Assembly: GCA_902609025.1 (NCBI GenBank)
Contig: CACLQD010000011.1
Location: forward strand, 1-32,783
DNA: 32,783 nucleotides
Direction: 5' to 3'
Source: an uncultured PS1 clade bacterium
GTDB lineage: Bacteria; Pseudomonadota; Alphaproteobacteria; MED-G09
Part shown: positions 24,159 to 32,783 of the stretch, piece after piece
Layout: each line of letters starts with the position of its first letter
Numbering within the stretch: the stretch's first letter is position 1
Notes under the pieces: generated by a model
Told to the model about the DNA's origin: nothing
Databases searched by the model: none
Seen by the model: only the letters and a program-made list of their open reading frames with translations
Program-made: the position numbers and the translations under genes

Positions 24159-25949
24159 ATGTCAAAATATGAATTTATAGATCACAAGTACGATGTGGTT
24201 GTAGTTGGTGCTGGAGGAGCAGGTCTTAGAGCTACACTAGGTTGCGCCCAAGCAGGCCTTAAGACAGCATGTATTTCAAAAGTATTTCCTACCAGAAGTC
24301 ACACTGTAGCTGCTCAAGGAGGTATTTCAGCTGCTTTAGGTAATATGGGAGAAGATAATTGGCGTTGGCATATGTTTGATACAGTTAAAGGTGCTGACTG
24401 GTTAGGCGATCAAGATGCTATTGAGTATTTATGTAAAAATTCACCCGAAGCAGTTTATGAACTTGAACACTTTGGTGTTCCTTTTTCCAGAACAGAAGAA
24501 GGAAAAATTTACCAGAGACCTTTTGGGGGTATGACAACGCAAAATGGAGAAGGTCCGCCCGCTCAAAGAACTTGTGCTGCTGCAGACAGAACGGGTCATG
24601 CTATTCTTCATACCTTATATGGTAAATCAATAAGTGAATCTGCCGATTTTTTTATAGAATATTTTGCTATTGATTTAATAATGTCTGAATCTGGAAGATG
24701 TGTTGGTATTGTTGCATTATGCATGGAAACAGGAGAATTACATAGATTTCATTCCTCACAAACTATACTAGCGACAGGAGGCTATGGCCGTGCATATTTT
24801 TCTGCTACATCAGCCCATACATGCACAGGCGATGGTTCAGCAATGGTCTTACGAGCAGGATTACCTCTTCAAGATATGGAGTTTGTTCAATTCCATCCAA
24901 CAGGTATTTATGGCGCAGGCTGTTTAATTACTGAAGGTTGTCGTGGCGAAGGAGGTTATCTTGTAAATTCAGAAGGTGAACGTTTTATGGAAAGGTATGC
25001 TCCAAAAGCAAAAGATTTAGCCTCTAGAGATGTTGTATCGAGGGCGATGACAATAGAAATACGTGAAGGACGAGGTGTAGGTGCAGAAAAGGACCATATA
25101 TTTCTTCATTTAGACCATATTGATGCTGATATACTTGCAGAGAGATTACCCGGTATATCAGAGTCAGCCAAAATTTTCTCCGGAGTTGATGTAACAAAGG
25201 AACCAATCCCTGTTCTACCCACAGTTCATTATAATATGGGTGGAATACCAACCAACTATATGGGTGAAGTTCTAAATCCAACTGAAGACGATGAGGATAA
25301 TACCGTGCCCGGTTTGATGGCAATCGGGGAGGCCGCTTGTGCATCTGTTCATGGCGCTAATCGATTAGGATCAAATTCATTAATTGATCTTGTTGTATTT
25401 GGAAGATCTTCTTCATTGAGATGTTCAGAAATTGTTTCGCCTGGATTAATTCCTGAGGAACTTCCTAAAAATGCAGGCTTAAACTCCATAGAGCGGCTAG
25501 AAAAATTTAGATTATCTAAAGGTCCTAAACCTACATCAGAATTGCGTTCAAATATGCAAAGAACTATGCAAAACAATTGCGCTGTTTTTAGAACTGATGA
25601 GGTTCTTCAGGAAGGAAGAGGATTAATTGCAGAAGTCTATGATAGTTTATCGGATATAGGTATAAAGGACAGATCATTAATATGGAATACAGATCTAATT
25701 GAAGCCCTTGAATTTGATAATATGATCGGACAAGCCATGGTAACAATGGCTGGTGCAGCTGAAAGGCAAGAAAGTAGAGGTAGCCATGCTAGAGAAGATT
25801 TTCCTGATCGAGATGATGAAAATTGGATGAAGCACACTCTTGCTTGGTTAAGTGAAGATGGAAAAATTAAAATTGATTATAGAAGAGTTCATGAAAGAAC
25901 TCTAACCAATGATGTAGCCTACATTCCACCAAAAGAAAGAGTTTATTGA
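24159..25949 (+). CDS. sdhA: Succinate dehydrogenase flavoprotein subunit
   Basis: Catalytic subunit of complex II with covalent FAD, 596 residues. FAD-binding [12 protein letters not shown] (14-25), the FAD-linking histidine H48 in [33 protein letters not shown] with substrate histidine and arginine, [10 protein letters not shown] and [10 protein letters not shown] are all present. The C-terminus ends RVY, a near match to the usual RxY end. The sdhB ATG begins 1 base after the stop. Confidence 0.97.
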   Translation: MSKYEFIDHKYDVVVVGAGGAGLRATLGCAQAGLKTACISKVFPTRSHTVAAQGGISAALGNMGEDNWRWHMFDTVKGADWLGDQDAIEYLCKNSPEAVYELEHFGVPFSRTEEGKIYQRPFGGMTTQNGEGPPAQRTCAAADRTGHAILHTLYGKSISESADFFIEYFAIDLIMSESGRCVGIVALCMETGELHRFHSSQTILATGGYGRAYFSATSAHTCTGDGSAMVLRAGLPLQDMEFVQFHPTGIYGAGCLITEGCRGEGGYLVNSEGERFMERYAPKAKDLASRDVVSRAMTIEIREGRGVGAEKDHIFLHLDHIDADILAERLPGISESAKIFSGVDVTKEPIPVLPTVHYNMGGIPTNYMGEVLNPTEDDEDNTVPGLMAIGEAACASVHGANRLGSNSLIDLVVFGRSSSLRCSEIVSPGLIPEELPKNAGLNSIERLEKFRLSKGPKPTSELRSNMQRTMQNNCAVFRTDEVLQEGRGLIAEVYDSLSDIGIKDRSLIWNTDLIEALEFDNMIGQAMVTMAGAAERQESRGSHAREDFPDRDDENWMKHTLAWLSEDGKIKIDYRRVHERTLTNDVAYIPPKERVY

Positions 25950-25950
25950 T

Positions 25951-26727
25951 ATGGCAGAGCTAGTTTTACCTAAGAATTCTAGAATTAAGGAAGGAAAGCA
26001 CCATCCTTTAAAATCTGATGTAAAAAATAAAAAAACTTTCAAAGTTTATAGGTGGGACCCAGAAAATACTGAAAACCCTAGGTATGACACCTATGATATT
26101 GACATTGATGAGTGTGGACCAATGGTTCTAGATGCTTTGATAAAGATTAAAGATGAAGTTGACTCATCCCTGACATTTAGAAGGTCTTGTCGAGAGGGAA
26201 TATGTGGATCATGTGCAATGAATATTGATGGTGTAAATACACTTGCATGTACGATGGCTATTGAAGATACAAAAAAAAGAGTTGGAATTAATCCTCTACC
26301 TCATCAACCAGTTGTTAAAGATTTAGTACCTGATTTGACAAATTTTTATGCACAACATAAAAAAATAAAACCTTGGCTGAAGACAAAAGAAAAATCATCT
26401 GATACTGAATTTCCTCAATCAAAAGAAGATAGAGAAAAAATAGATGGTTTATATGAATGTATAATGTGTGCTTGTTGTTCTACATCTTGTCCAAGTTACT
26501 GGTGGAATTCAGATAAATATTTAGGTCCCGCAGCCTTACTTCAAGCTTACAGATGGATTGTTGATAGTCGTGATGAAGAAAAAGAAGAAAGATTGGATCA
26601 ACTTGATGATGAATTTAAAGTATATAGCTGTAGAACAATTATGAATTGTTCTAAAGCTTGCCCCAAGGGTTTGTCTCCAGCAAAAGCCATAGCAGGTATA
26701 AAAAAAGAACTAGCCACAAGAAAATAA
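25951..26727 (+). CDS. sdhB: Succinate dehydrogenase iron-sulfur subunit
   Basis: Electron-transfer subunit of complex II, 258 residues. The [2Fe-2S] site is C80, C85, C88 and C100 ([17 protein letters not shown]). The [4Fe-4S] and [3Fe-4S] sites are built from [17 protein letters not shown] and [17 protein letters not shown]. Directly coupled to sdhA. The zapE gene starts 29 bases downstream. Confidence 0.97.
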   Translation: MAELVLPKNSRIKEGKHHPLKSDVKNKKTFKVYRWDPENTENPRYDTYDIDIDECGPMVLDALIKIKDEVDSSLTFRRSCREGICGSCAMNIDGVNTLACTMAIEDTKKRVGINPLPHQPVVKDLVPDLTNFYAQHKKIKPWLKTKEKSSDTEFPQSKEDREKIDGLYECIMCACCSTSCPSYWWNSDKYLGPAALLQAYRWIVDSRDEEKEERLDQLDDEFKVYSCRTIMNCSKACPKGLSPAKAIAGIKKELATRK

Positions 26728-26756
26728 TTGATATTATATTTCTTTTTGGAGGTATA

Positions 26757-27833
26757 ATGCCAAATATCTTAACTTCATATAAAGACTTATTGGATAAAGA
26801 TATTATTCAATTTGATGAAAATCAAAATGCAACAGTCCAATCATTAAGTAAATTATTTCATTCAGAGACAAATCTTTTAACCAAGATAAAAAAATTAATA
26901 TTTAAAGAAAGAGTTTCAAAAGGTATTTACCTCTGGGGAAATGCTGGATCAGGTAAGACAATGATAATGGACATCTGTTACGATTCATTAAAAACAAATA
27001 GAAAAAAAAGAATTCATTTTCAAGAATTCATGATAGATGTTCATGATAGCCTTCATTTAATTAGGAATAACAAAACAGATAAGCCACTAATAAAAGTTGC
27101 GGAAATAATTTCAAAAGAAATTGATTATTTATTTTTTGATGAGTTTCAAGTAAATGACATTGCTGATGCCTCTATCTTAGCAAGATTATTCAATTTGTTG
27201 TTCAATTCTAATGTCTTTATTTTTTCAACTTCAAATATAATACCAAATAACCTTTATAAGGACGGGCTTCAAAGAGATAGATTTATACCTTTTATAAAAC
27301 TAATAGAAAAAGATTGTATAAATATTGAGCTATCAACGAAAAAAGATTACCGAAAAAAAAGATTAAAAAATATTAATAATTACTTCTCAAGTCTCAATGA
27401 TAAAACAGAAAAAGAAATTGAAAAAATATTTTTTGATCTTACTAGAGGTGCAAATCTAGAAAAAAAATCTATCATAGTAAAAGGTAGAGAAATTATTGTA
27501 AGTAAACATGCAAAAGGTTGCGCGAGATTTAACTTTGATGACTTATGTGGTAAAGCTTATGGTTCGGAGGACTATATAAATATCGCTAAATCATTTGATA
27601 TTATATTTATTGAAAATATCCCAAAATTATCACCAGAAAAGAAGAATGAAGTAAAAAGATTTATCATGCTCATAGACGCGTTATATGATAATTCAAAAAT
27701 AACTGTAATATCTGCAGCAGGAGAACCAGAAGATATTTATCAAAAAGGTGATTTAGAATTTGATTATAAAAGATGTGTCTCCAGGTTACATGAAATGCGT
27801 TCGAAAGAATATGTAGAATCCTATAAGAATTGA
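26757..27833 (+). CDS. zapE: Cell division ATPase ZapE (AFG1/LACE1 family)
   Basis: AAA-type ATPase of 358 residues. Walker A GNAGSGKT (61-68), Walker B YLFFDEF (124-130), then FSTSNIIPNNLYKDGLQRDRFIPFI, a strong AFG1/ZapE signature. In E. coli ZapE acts on the Z-ring; mitochondrial relatives act in protein quality control. The frame opens upstream within sdhB at 26658, but GGAGG lies 5 bases before the ATG at 26757, which I take as the start. Position between sdhB and mdh is the usual alphaproteobacterial one. It is AT-rich and lysine-rich. Confidence 0.92.
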   Translation: MPNILTSYKDLLDKDIIQFDENQNATVQSLSKLFHSETNLLTKIKKLIFKERVSKGIYLWGNAGSGKTMIMDICYDSLKTNRKKRIHFQEFMIDVHDSLHLIRNNKTDKPLIKVAEIISKEIDYLFFDEFQVNDIADASILARLFNLLFNSNVFIFSTSNIIPNNLYKDGLQRDRFIPFIKLIEKDCINIELSTKKDYRKKRLKNINNYFSSLNDKTEKEIEKIFFDLTRGANLEKKSIIVKGREIIVSKHAKGCARFNFDDLCGKAYGSEDYINIAKSFDIIFIENIPKLSPEKKNEVKRFIMLIDALYDNSKITVISAAGEPEDIYQKGDLEFDYKRCVSRLHEMRSKEYVESYKN

Positions 27834-27880
27834 TTGATCTTTTATTAAAAGAATAGTTTATACAATATATTAATTTTTAA

Positions 27881-28879
<999 letters not shown>

Positions 28880-28897
28880 ATTTTAATAGGTTGAGAA

Positions 28898-30055
28898 ATG
28901 AATATTCATGAGTATCAAGCGAAAGCAATTTTAAAAAATTTTAATGTCCCAGTACCTAAAGGTGAGATTCTCCTCTCTAAAGATAATATTTTGAAAGCCG
29001 CTAAAAATGTATCTGATAATCTCTGGGTTGTGAAAGCACAAATTCATGCAGGCGGAAGAGGTAAAGGCGGAGGAGTTAAAATTGCGAAATCCTTAGAAGA
29101 GGTTGAAACCCTAGTTGATGAAATAATGGGGATGCAGTTGATTACTCATCAAACTGGACCTGAAGGAAAAAAAGTTAGAAGAGTTTATATAGAAGAAGGA
29201 TCGAATATTTCAGAGGAATTATATTTATCTCTTTTGGTAGATAGGCAGTCATCTCAAGTTAGTTTCATTGTATCAACTGAGGGGGGAGTAAATATAGAAG
29301 AGGTTGCAGAAGAAACTCCTGAGAAAATAACTACAATTTCTATTGATCCAGATGCTGGTGTTACTGATGATGATGTAGAAAATTTATCTTCAGCTTTGAA
29401 TTTAGATGGTGATTTAAAAGCGAAAGGATCAGATTTATTTAGGAGCCTTTATACTGCTTTTGTTGAGAGTGATATGAGTCTTCTTGAAATAAATCCTTTA
29501 GTTATTACGGGAGAGAATAATATAATTTGTTTAGATGCAAAGGTTAATTTTGACTCTAATGCATTGTTTAGACACCCTGAATATAAAGAATTGATTGATC
29601 CTTCGGAAGAAGACGAAGCTGAATTAAAAGCATCAGAATTTGGTTTTAGTTATATTAAGCTTGATGGTAATATAGGGTGCCTTGTTAATGGTGCAGGTTT
29701 AGCCATGGCAACAATGGATATTATTAAACTCTATGGAGCGGAACCTGCAAACTTCTTAGATGTAGGAGGTGCTGCGACAAAAGAATTAGTAACCGAAGCT
29801 TTTAAAATTATCCTATCAGATAAGAGTGTTGAAGGAATTCTAGTTAATATCTTTGGTGGTATTATGAGATGTGATGTTGTCGCTGAGGGAATTATTAGTG
29901 CAGCTAATGAAGTGAATATTTCAGTACCATTGGTAGTTAGGCTTGAGGGAACAAATGTAGAGCTTGGAAAAAAGATTATTGAAGAGTCTGATTTATCAAT
30001 TATTAGTGCTTCAGATCTTGATGATGCATCGAAAAAGATAACAGAAGCTATATAG
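28898..30055 (+). CDS. sucC: Succinyl-CoA synthetase beta subunit
   Basis: ATP-grasp subunit, 385 residues, starting [13 protein letters not shown] as in the family. [18 protein letters not shown] (44-61) binds nucleotide; LEINPLVIT and LDAKVNFD carry metal-binding residues; the C-terminal CoA-ligase part has [11 protein letters not shown] and [16 protein letters not shown]. Works with SucD for substrate-level phosphorylation in the TCA cycle. It is followed by sucD after 9 bases. Confidence 0.97.
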   Translation: MNIHEYQAKAILKNFNVPVPKGEILLSKDNILKAAKNVSDNLWVVKAQIHAGGRGKGGGVKIAKSLEEVETLVDEIMGMQLITHQTGPEGKKVRRVYIEEGSNISEELYLSLLVDRQSSQVSFIVSTEGGVNIEEVAEETPEKITTISIDPDAGVTDDDVENLSSALNLDGDLKAKGSDLFRSLYTAFVESDMSLLEINPLVITGENNIICLDAKVNFDSNALFRHPEYKELIDPSEEDEAELKASEFGFSYIKLDGNIGCLVNGAGLAMATMDIIKLYGAEPANFLDVGGAATKELVTEAFKIILSDKSVEGILVNIFGGIMRCDVVAEGIISAANEVNISVPLVVRLEGTNVELGKKIIEESDLSIISASDLDDASKKITEAI

Positions 30056-30064
30056 GAAAATAAT

Positions 30065-30940
30065 ATGTCAGTTTTAATAGATAAAAATACCAAAGTTATT
30101 TGTCAGGGTATAACAGGTTCTCAGGGAACTTTTCATTCACAGCAGGCCATCGAATATGGAACTAAAATGGTAGGCGGTGTTAAACCTGGTGCTGGAGGAA
30201 GTAAACACCTTGATCTACCAGTATTTGATAATGTTAAAGACGCAGTTTCAAAAACCGGAGCAAATGCATCAGTCATTTATGTTCCTCCCCCTTTTGCGGG
30301 CGCTGCTATTCTGGAGGCTGTTGATGCGGAAATAGATCTTGTCGTATGTATTACTGAAGGAATTCCTGTTTCTGATATGGTTAAAGTAAAAAAAGCTTTA
30401 TCTAATTCAAAATCAAGGCTTATTGGACCTAATTGCCCAGGGATTATTACACCTGATCAATGTAAGATTGGTATTATGCCGGGTCATATTCATCAAAAAG
30501 GTACAGTTGGTATTGTCTCTCGTTCAGGTACATTAACTTATGAAGCTGTTGGTCAAACCACTGCATGTGGTTTAGGTCAATCAACTTGTATCGGTATTGG
30601 TGGGGATCCTGTTAATGGTACTAATTTTATTGATTGTTTAGACTTATTTCTTTCAGATGATGAAACAGAATCAATTATTATGATTGGTGAAATAGGAGGT
30701 ACTGCTGAGGAAGAAGCTGCTGAGTTTTTAAAAAATTCAAAAATAAAGAAACCTATTGTTGGCTTTATAGCAGGCTTAACTGCACCACCCGGAAGAAGAA
30801 TGGGTCATGCTGGTGCAATTATTTCTGGTGGTAAAGGAGGAGCTGATGATAAGATTGAAGCCCTGAAAGAGGCAGGAGTTGTAATTTCAAATTCGCCAGC
30901 AGGATTAGGTAAAACTTTATTAAGTGTATTAGGAAAATAA
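30065..30940 (+). CDS. sucD: Succinyl-CoA synthetase alpha subunit
   Basis: CoA-binding and phosphohistidine subunit, 291 residues. [19 protein letters not shown] (16-34) binds CoA, GPNCPGII (121-128) is conserved, and H248 in [10 protein letters not shown] is the phosphorylated histidine. The next gene, lpd, starts 1 base after its stop, where sucA would normally follow. Confidence 0.97.
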   Translation: MSVLIDKNTKVICQGITGSQGTFHSQQAIEYGTKMVGGVKPGAGGSKHLDLPVFDNVKDAVSKTGANASVIYVPPPFAGAAILEAVDAEIDLVVCITEGIPVSDMVKVKKALSNSKSRLIGPNCPGIITPDQCKIGIMPGHIHQKGTVGIVSRSGTLTYEAVGQTTACGLGQSTCIGIGGDPVNGTNFIDCLDLFLSDDETESIIMIGEIGGTAEEEAAEFLKNSKIKKPIVGFIAGLTAPPGRRMGHAGAIISGGKGGADDKIEALKEAGVVISNSPAGLGKTLLSVLGK

Positions 30941-30941
30941 T

Positions 30942-32345
30942 ATGACAGATAGTTATGATATTGCGGTTATTGGCTCAGGACCAGGTGGTTATGTCTGTGC
31001 TATAAGAGCTGCACAACTTGGTTTAAATGTAATATGTATTGATAAAAGAGGAAGCCATGGAGGAACTTGCTTAAATGTTGGTTGCATTCCATCTAAAGCT
31101 TTACTTCATGCATCTGAGTTATTTATAGAAAAGAGTAAATTTTCCTCTATGGGGATTGAAGCTGATAACATTTCTTTAAACTTAAGTTCAATGATGACTT
31201 ATAAGGAAGAAGGAGTTCAAGGAAATGTTAAAGGAATAGATTTTCTCTTTAAAAAAAATAAGATTGAAAATATTTATGGTGAGGCAAAGATTATCGAAAA
31301 TAATAAAATTTCAATCAATTTGAACGATGGTGATAATAAAGAGATTGAAGCTAAAAATATTGTTATTGCTACTGGATCAATCCCAACATCAATACCTGGT
31401 GTAGAAATTACTGGTAATAAAATTATTTCATCTACTGAAGCACTTTCATTGAGTGAAGTACCTAATAGGCTAGTTGTTGTTGGAGGTGGGTATATAGGTC
31501 TTGAATTAGGCTCTGTTTGGTCAAGATTAGGATCTGAAGTTACAGTTATAGAATATTTAGATAGAATTACTCCTGGAATGGATAATGAAGTTTCATCAGC
31601 TTTGCAAAAAATATTAACAAAGCAAGGATTAAGTTTTTCTTTAAATTCACAAGTAGTATCTGTGACTGAAAATGGTTCAAATGTCTCTATTGTAGTAAAA
31701 AATAGAGAAAATAATGAGGAAGAGAATATTGAGGCTGATTATGTTTTAGTTTCTACCGGTAGGAAGCCATATATAGAAAATTTATTTAGCGATGGAATTG
31801 ATATTGAAAAAACTGAAAATGGATTTATCAAAACTGACTCTCATTTAAGATCAAATTTGGATGGTATTTGGGCGATTGGCGATGTTGTCGAAGGGCCGAT
31901 GCTTGCTCATAAAGCCGAAGAGGAAGGAATTGCTGTAGCTGAGCTTATCGCAGGTAAGCCAGGTCATGTTAATTATGATATAATTCCAAGCGTGATTTAT
32001 ACAAATCCAGAGGTTGCATCAGTTGGTATGACAGAGGAACAGCTCAAAGAGAAATCGATCGATTATTCTATTGGAAAATTTCCTTTTATGGCCAATGGAA
32101 GAGCAAAAGTTAATAATACAACCGAAGGATTTGTTAAAATTTTATCATCAAAAGACACGGATCAAATTTTAGGTGTTCACATAATTGGTGACCAAGCAGG
32201 TAATATGATTGGTGAGGCTGCAGTAGCTATGGAATTTGAGGCTACATCAGAGGATCTTGCCAGAATATGTCATGCCCATCCTACTCTTTCAGAAGCCATA
32301 AAAGAGGCGGCATTATCTGTAGATGGTAGAGCATTGCATATGTAA
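30942..32345 (+). CDS. lpdA: Dihydrolipoyl dehydrogenase (E3)
   Basis: FAD flavoprotein that reoxidises dihydrolipoyl groups of the 2-oxoglutarate and pyruvate dehydrogenase complexes and the glycine cleavage system. 467 residues. FAD site GSGPGGYV (11-18), redox disulfide C43/C48 in GGTCLNVGCIPSK, NAD site GGGYIGLELGSVW, WAIGDVVEGPMLAHKAEEEG, and the C-terminal active-site histidine in CHAHPTLSEAI. Position after sucCD suggests service to 2-oxoglutarate dehydrogenase, but sucA and sucB are not here. It converges with xerC, 5 bases apart. Confidence 0.97.
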   Translation: MTDSYDIAVIGSGPGGYVCAIRAAQLGLNVICIDKRGSHGGTCLNVGCIPSKALLHASELFIEKSKFSSMGIEADNISLNLSSMMTYKEEGVQGNVKGIDFLFKKNKIENIYGEAKIIENNKISINLNDGDNKEIEAKNIVIATGSIPTSIPGVEITGNKIISSTEALSLSEVPNRLVVVGGGYIGLELGSVWSRLGSEVTVIEYLDRITPGMDNEVSSALQKILTKQGLSFSLNSQVVSVTENGSNVSIVVKNRENNEEENIEADYVLVSTGRKPYIENLFSDGIDIEKTENGFIKTDSHLRSNLDGIWAIGDVVEGPMLAHKAEEEGIAVAELIAGKPGHVNYDIIPSVIYTNPEVASVGMTEEQLKEKSIDYSIGKFPFMANGRAKVNNTTEGFVKILSSKDTDQILGVHIIGDQAGNMIGEAAVAMEFEATSEDLARICHAHPTLSEAIKEAALSVDGRALHM

Positions 32346-32350
32346 CAAGT

Positions 32351-32783
32351 TTAATTTTGAATTTTATCATATTCCTGTTTGAGATAGTCATCATCCAAGT
32401 TTGTATATATTTGAGTTGTATCAATTGATTCATGCCCAAGTAATTTTTGTATTTTTCTGATGTTAATTCCATTTTGTAGTAAATGTGATGCAAAACTATG
32501 TCTTAATGAATGTGGTGTAGCTTCAGAGGGAATTTTACCTGGATAAATCTTTATCAATTTTTTCATGCTTCGTTGAATATCTCTCGCTGTTAGTTCTGAT
32601 TTGTCTTGTGAAGTAATTTTCATAAATAAAGGATCATTATTAACAATCTCGATATTTGTTGAAGCTCTAAGAGCTTCAATATATTTGGACACTTTTTCTT
32701 TAATGATTGGAAGAATTGGTATGTAGCGCTCTTTTTTTCCTTTACCAATAATTTTTATCTGATCATTAAATGGTGTATCAGAA
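32351..32783 (-). CDS. xerC: Tyrosine recombinase XerC, 5' part outside window
   Basis: C-terminal catalytic part of a site-specific tyrosine recombinase of the chromosome-dimer resolution type. I read the frame past the GTG at 32692 to the window edge with no stop; it contains IIGKGKKERYIPILP, the XerC/XerD beta-hairpin with the catalytic lysine, so the GTG is not the start. Then PHSLRHSFASHLL (HxxR), KLLGHESIDTTQIYTN with the second histidine and the nucleophilic tyrosine. About 143 of some 300 residues are present. XerC is preferred over XerD or a phage integrase because of the short loop spacings, tail end soon after the tyrosine, and housekeeping neighbours. Confidence 0.85.
   Translation of the reverse strand, partial: SDTPFNDQIKIIGKGKKERYIPILPIIKEKVSKYIEALRASTNIEIVNNDPLFMKITSQDKSELTARDIQRSMKKLIKIYPGKIPSEATPHSLRHSFASHLLQNGINIRKIQKLLGHESIDTTQIYTNLDDDYLKQEYDKIQN

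Noticed and set aside
27839-27851. CTTTTA-T-TAAAAG inverted repeat before mdh
   Set aside because: Only 6-base AT-rich arms with a one-base centre; too likely by chance in this base composition and no convincing promoter beside it.
32351-32783. Tyrosine recombinase as sign of a mobile element or integrated island
   Set aside because: Sequence looks like housekeeping XerC, there is no att-like repeat or tRNA nearby, and neighbouring genes are core metabolism.

Overview
The window is an AT-rich, gene-dense stretch of what looks like a free-living marine alphaproteobacterium with a streamlined genome. The evidence is alphaproteobacterial gene order (acn/ccmG/mtaB/dapF/rpsP/trmD/rplS/leuCDB/asd and sdhCDAB-zapE-mdh-sucCD-lpd), a DUF2794 gene (a family I know from Alphaproteobacteria), the CTTGAC-N17-CTATAT type promoter in front of rpsP, and very short intergenic gaps. 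I cannot name the genus. No rRNA, tRNA, CRISPR array, prophage or insertion sequence was seen. No gap between genes exceeds 300 bases.

Layout. (1) 1-1219, minus: rlmN (cut by the window edge) and an overlapping SpoU/TrmH RNA methyltransferase. (2) 1327-6774, mostly plus: quinone oxidoreductase, DMT permease, HSD10-like SDR, PCD/phhB (minus), Bax-inhibitor-1 membrane protein, a crotonase and a second SDR. This is a loose acyl-CoA/redox group. (3) 6776-10704, minus: a MmcQ/YjbR protein, then a 1054-residue secreted-type RTX/FG-GAP protein two bases downstream of DUF2794. (4) 10705-10939: no gene, but a likely plus-strand small RNA ending in a strong terminator. (5) 10940-16405: acnB, ccmG, mtaB, dapF. 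(6) 16406-22515, plus: a structured leader, then rpsP-trmD-rplS-leuC-leuD-leuB-asd, linking ribosome/tRNA maturation to leucine and aspartate-family synthesis. (7) 22512-23210, minus: a DUF429 protein. (8) 23287-32345, plus: sdhCDAB-zapE-mdh-sucC-sucD-lpd, the TCA-cycle block. (9) 32351-32783, minus: the 3' part of xerC.

The conserved neighbourhoods appear with members missing. Compared with the usual alphaproteobacterial order as I know it, ccmABCD, ftsY, ffh and rimM are absent between acn and trmD, and sucA-sucB are absent between sucD and lpd. Aconitase is the long AcnB form most like the Bacteroidetes type rather than AcnA, and it still sits beside ccmG.

The least explained parts are two RNA-like elements (the candidate small RNA at about 10791-10903 and the two-hairpin rpsP leader at about 16490-16598), the RTX/FG-GAP protein, and acidic C-terminal tails on both S16 and L19.
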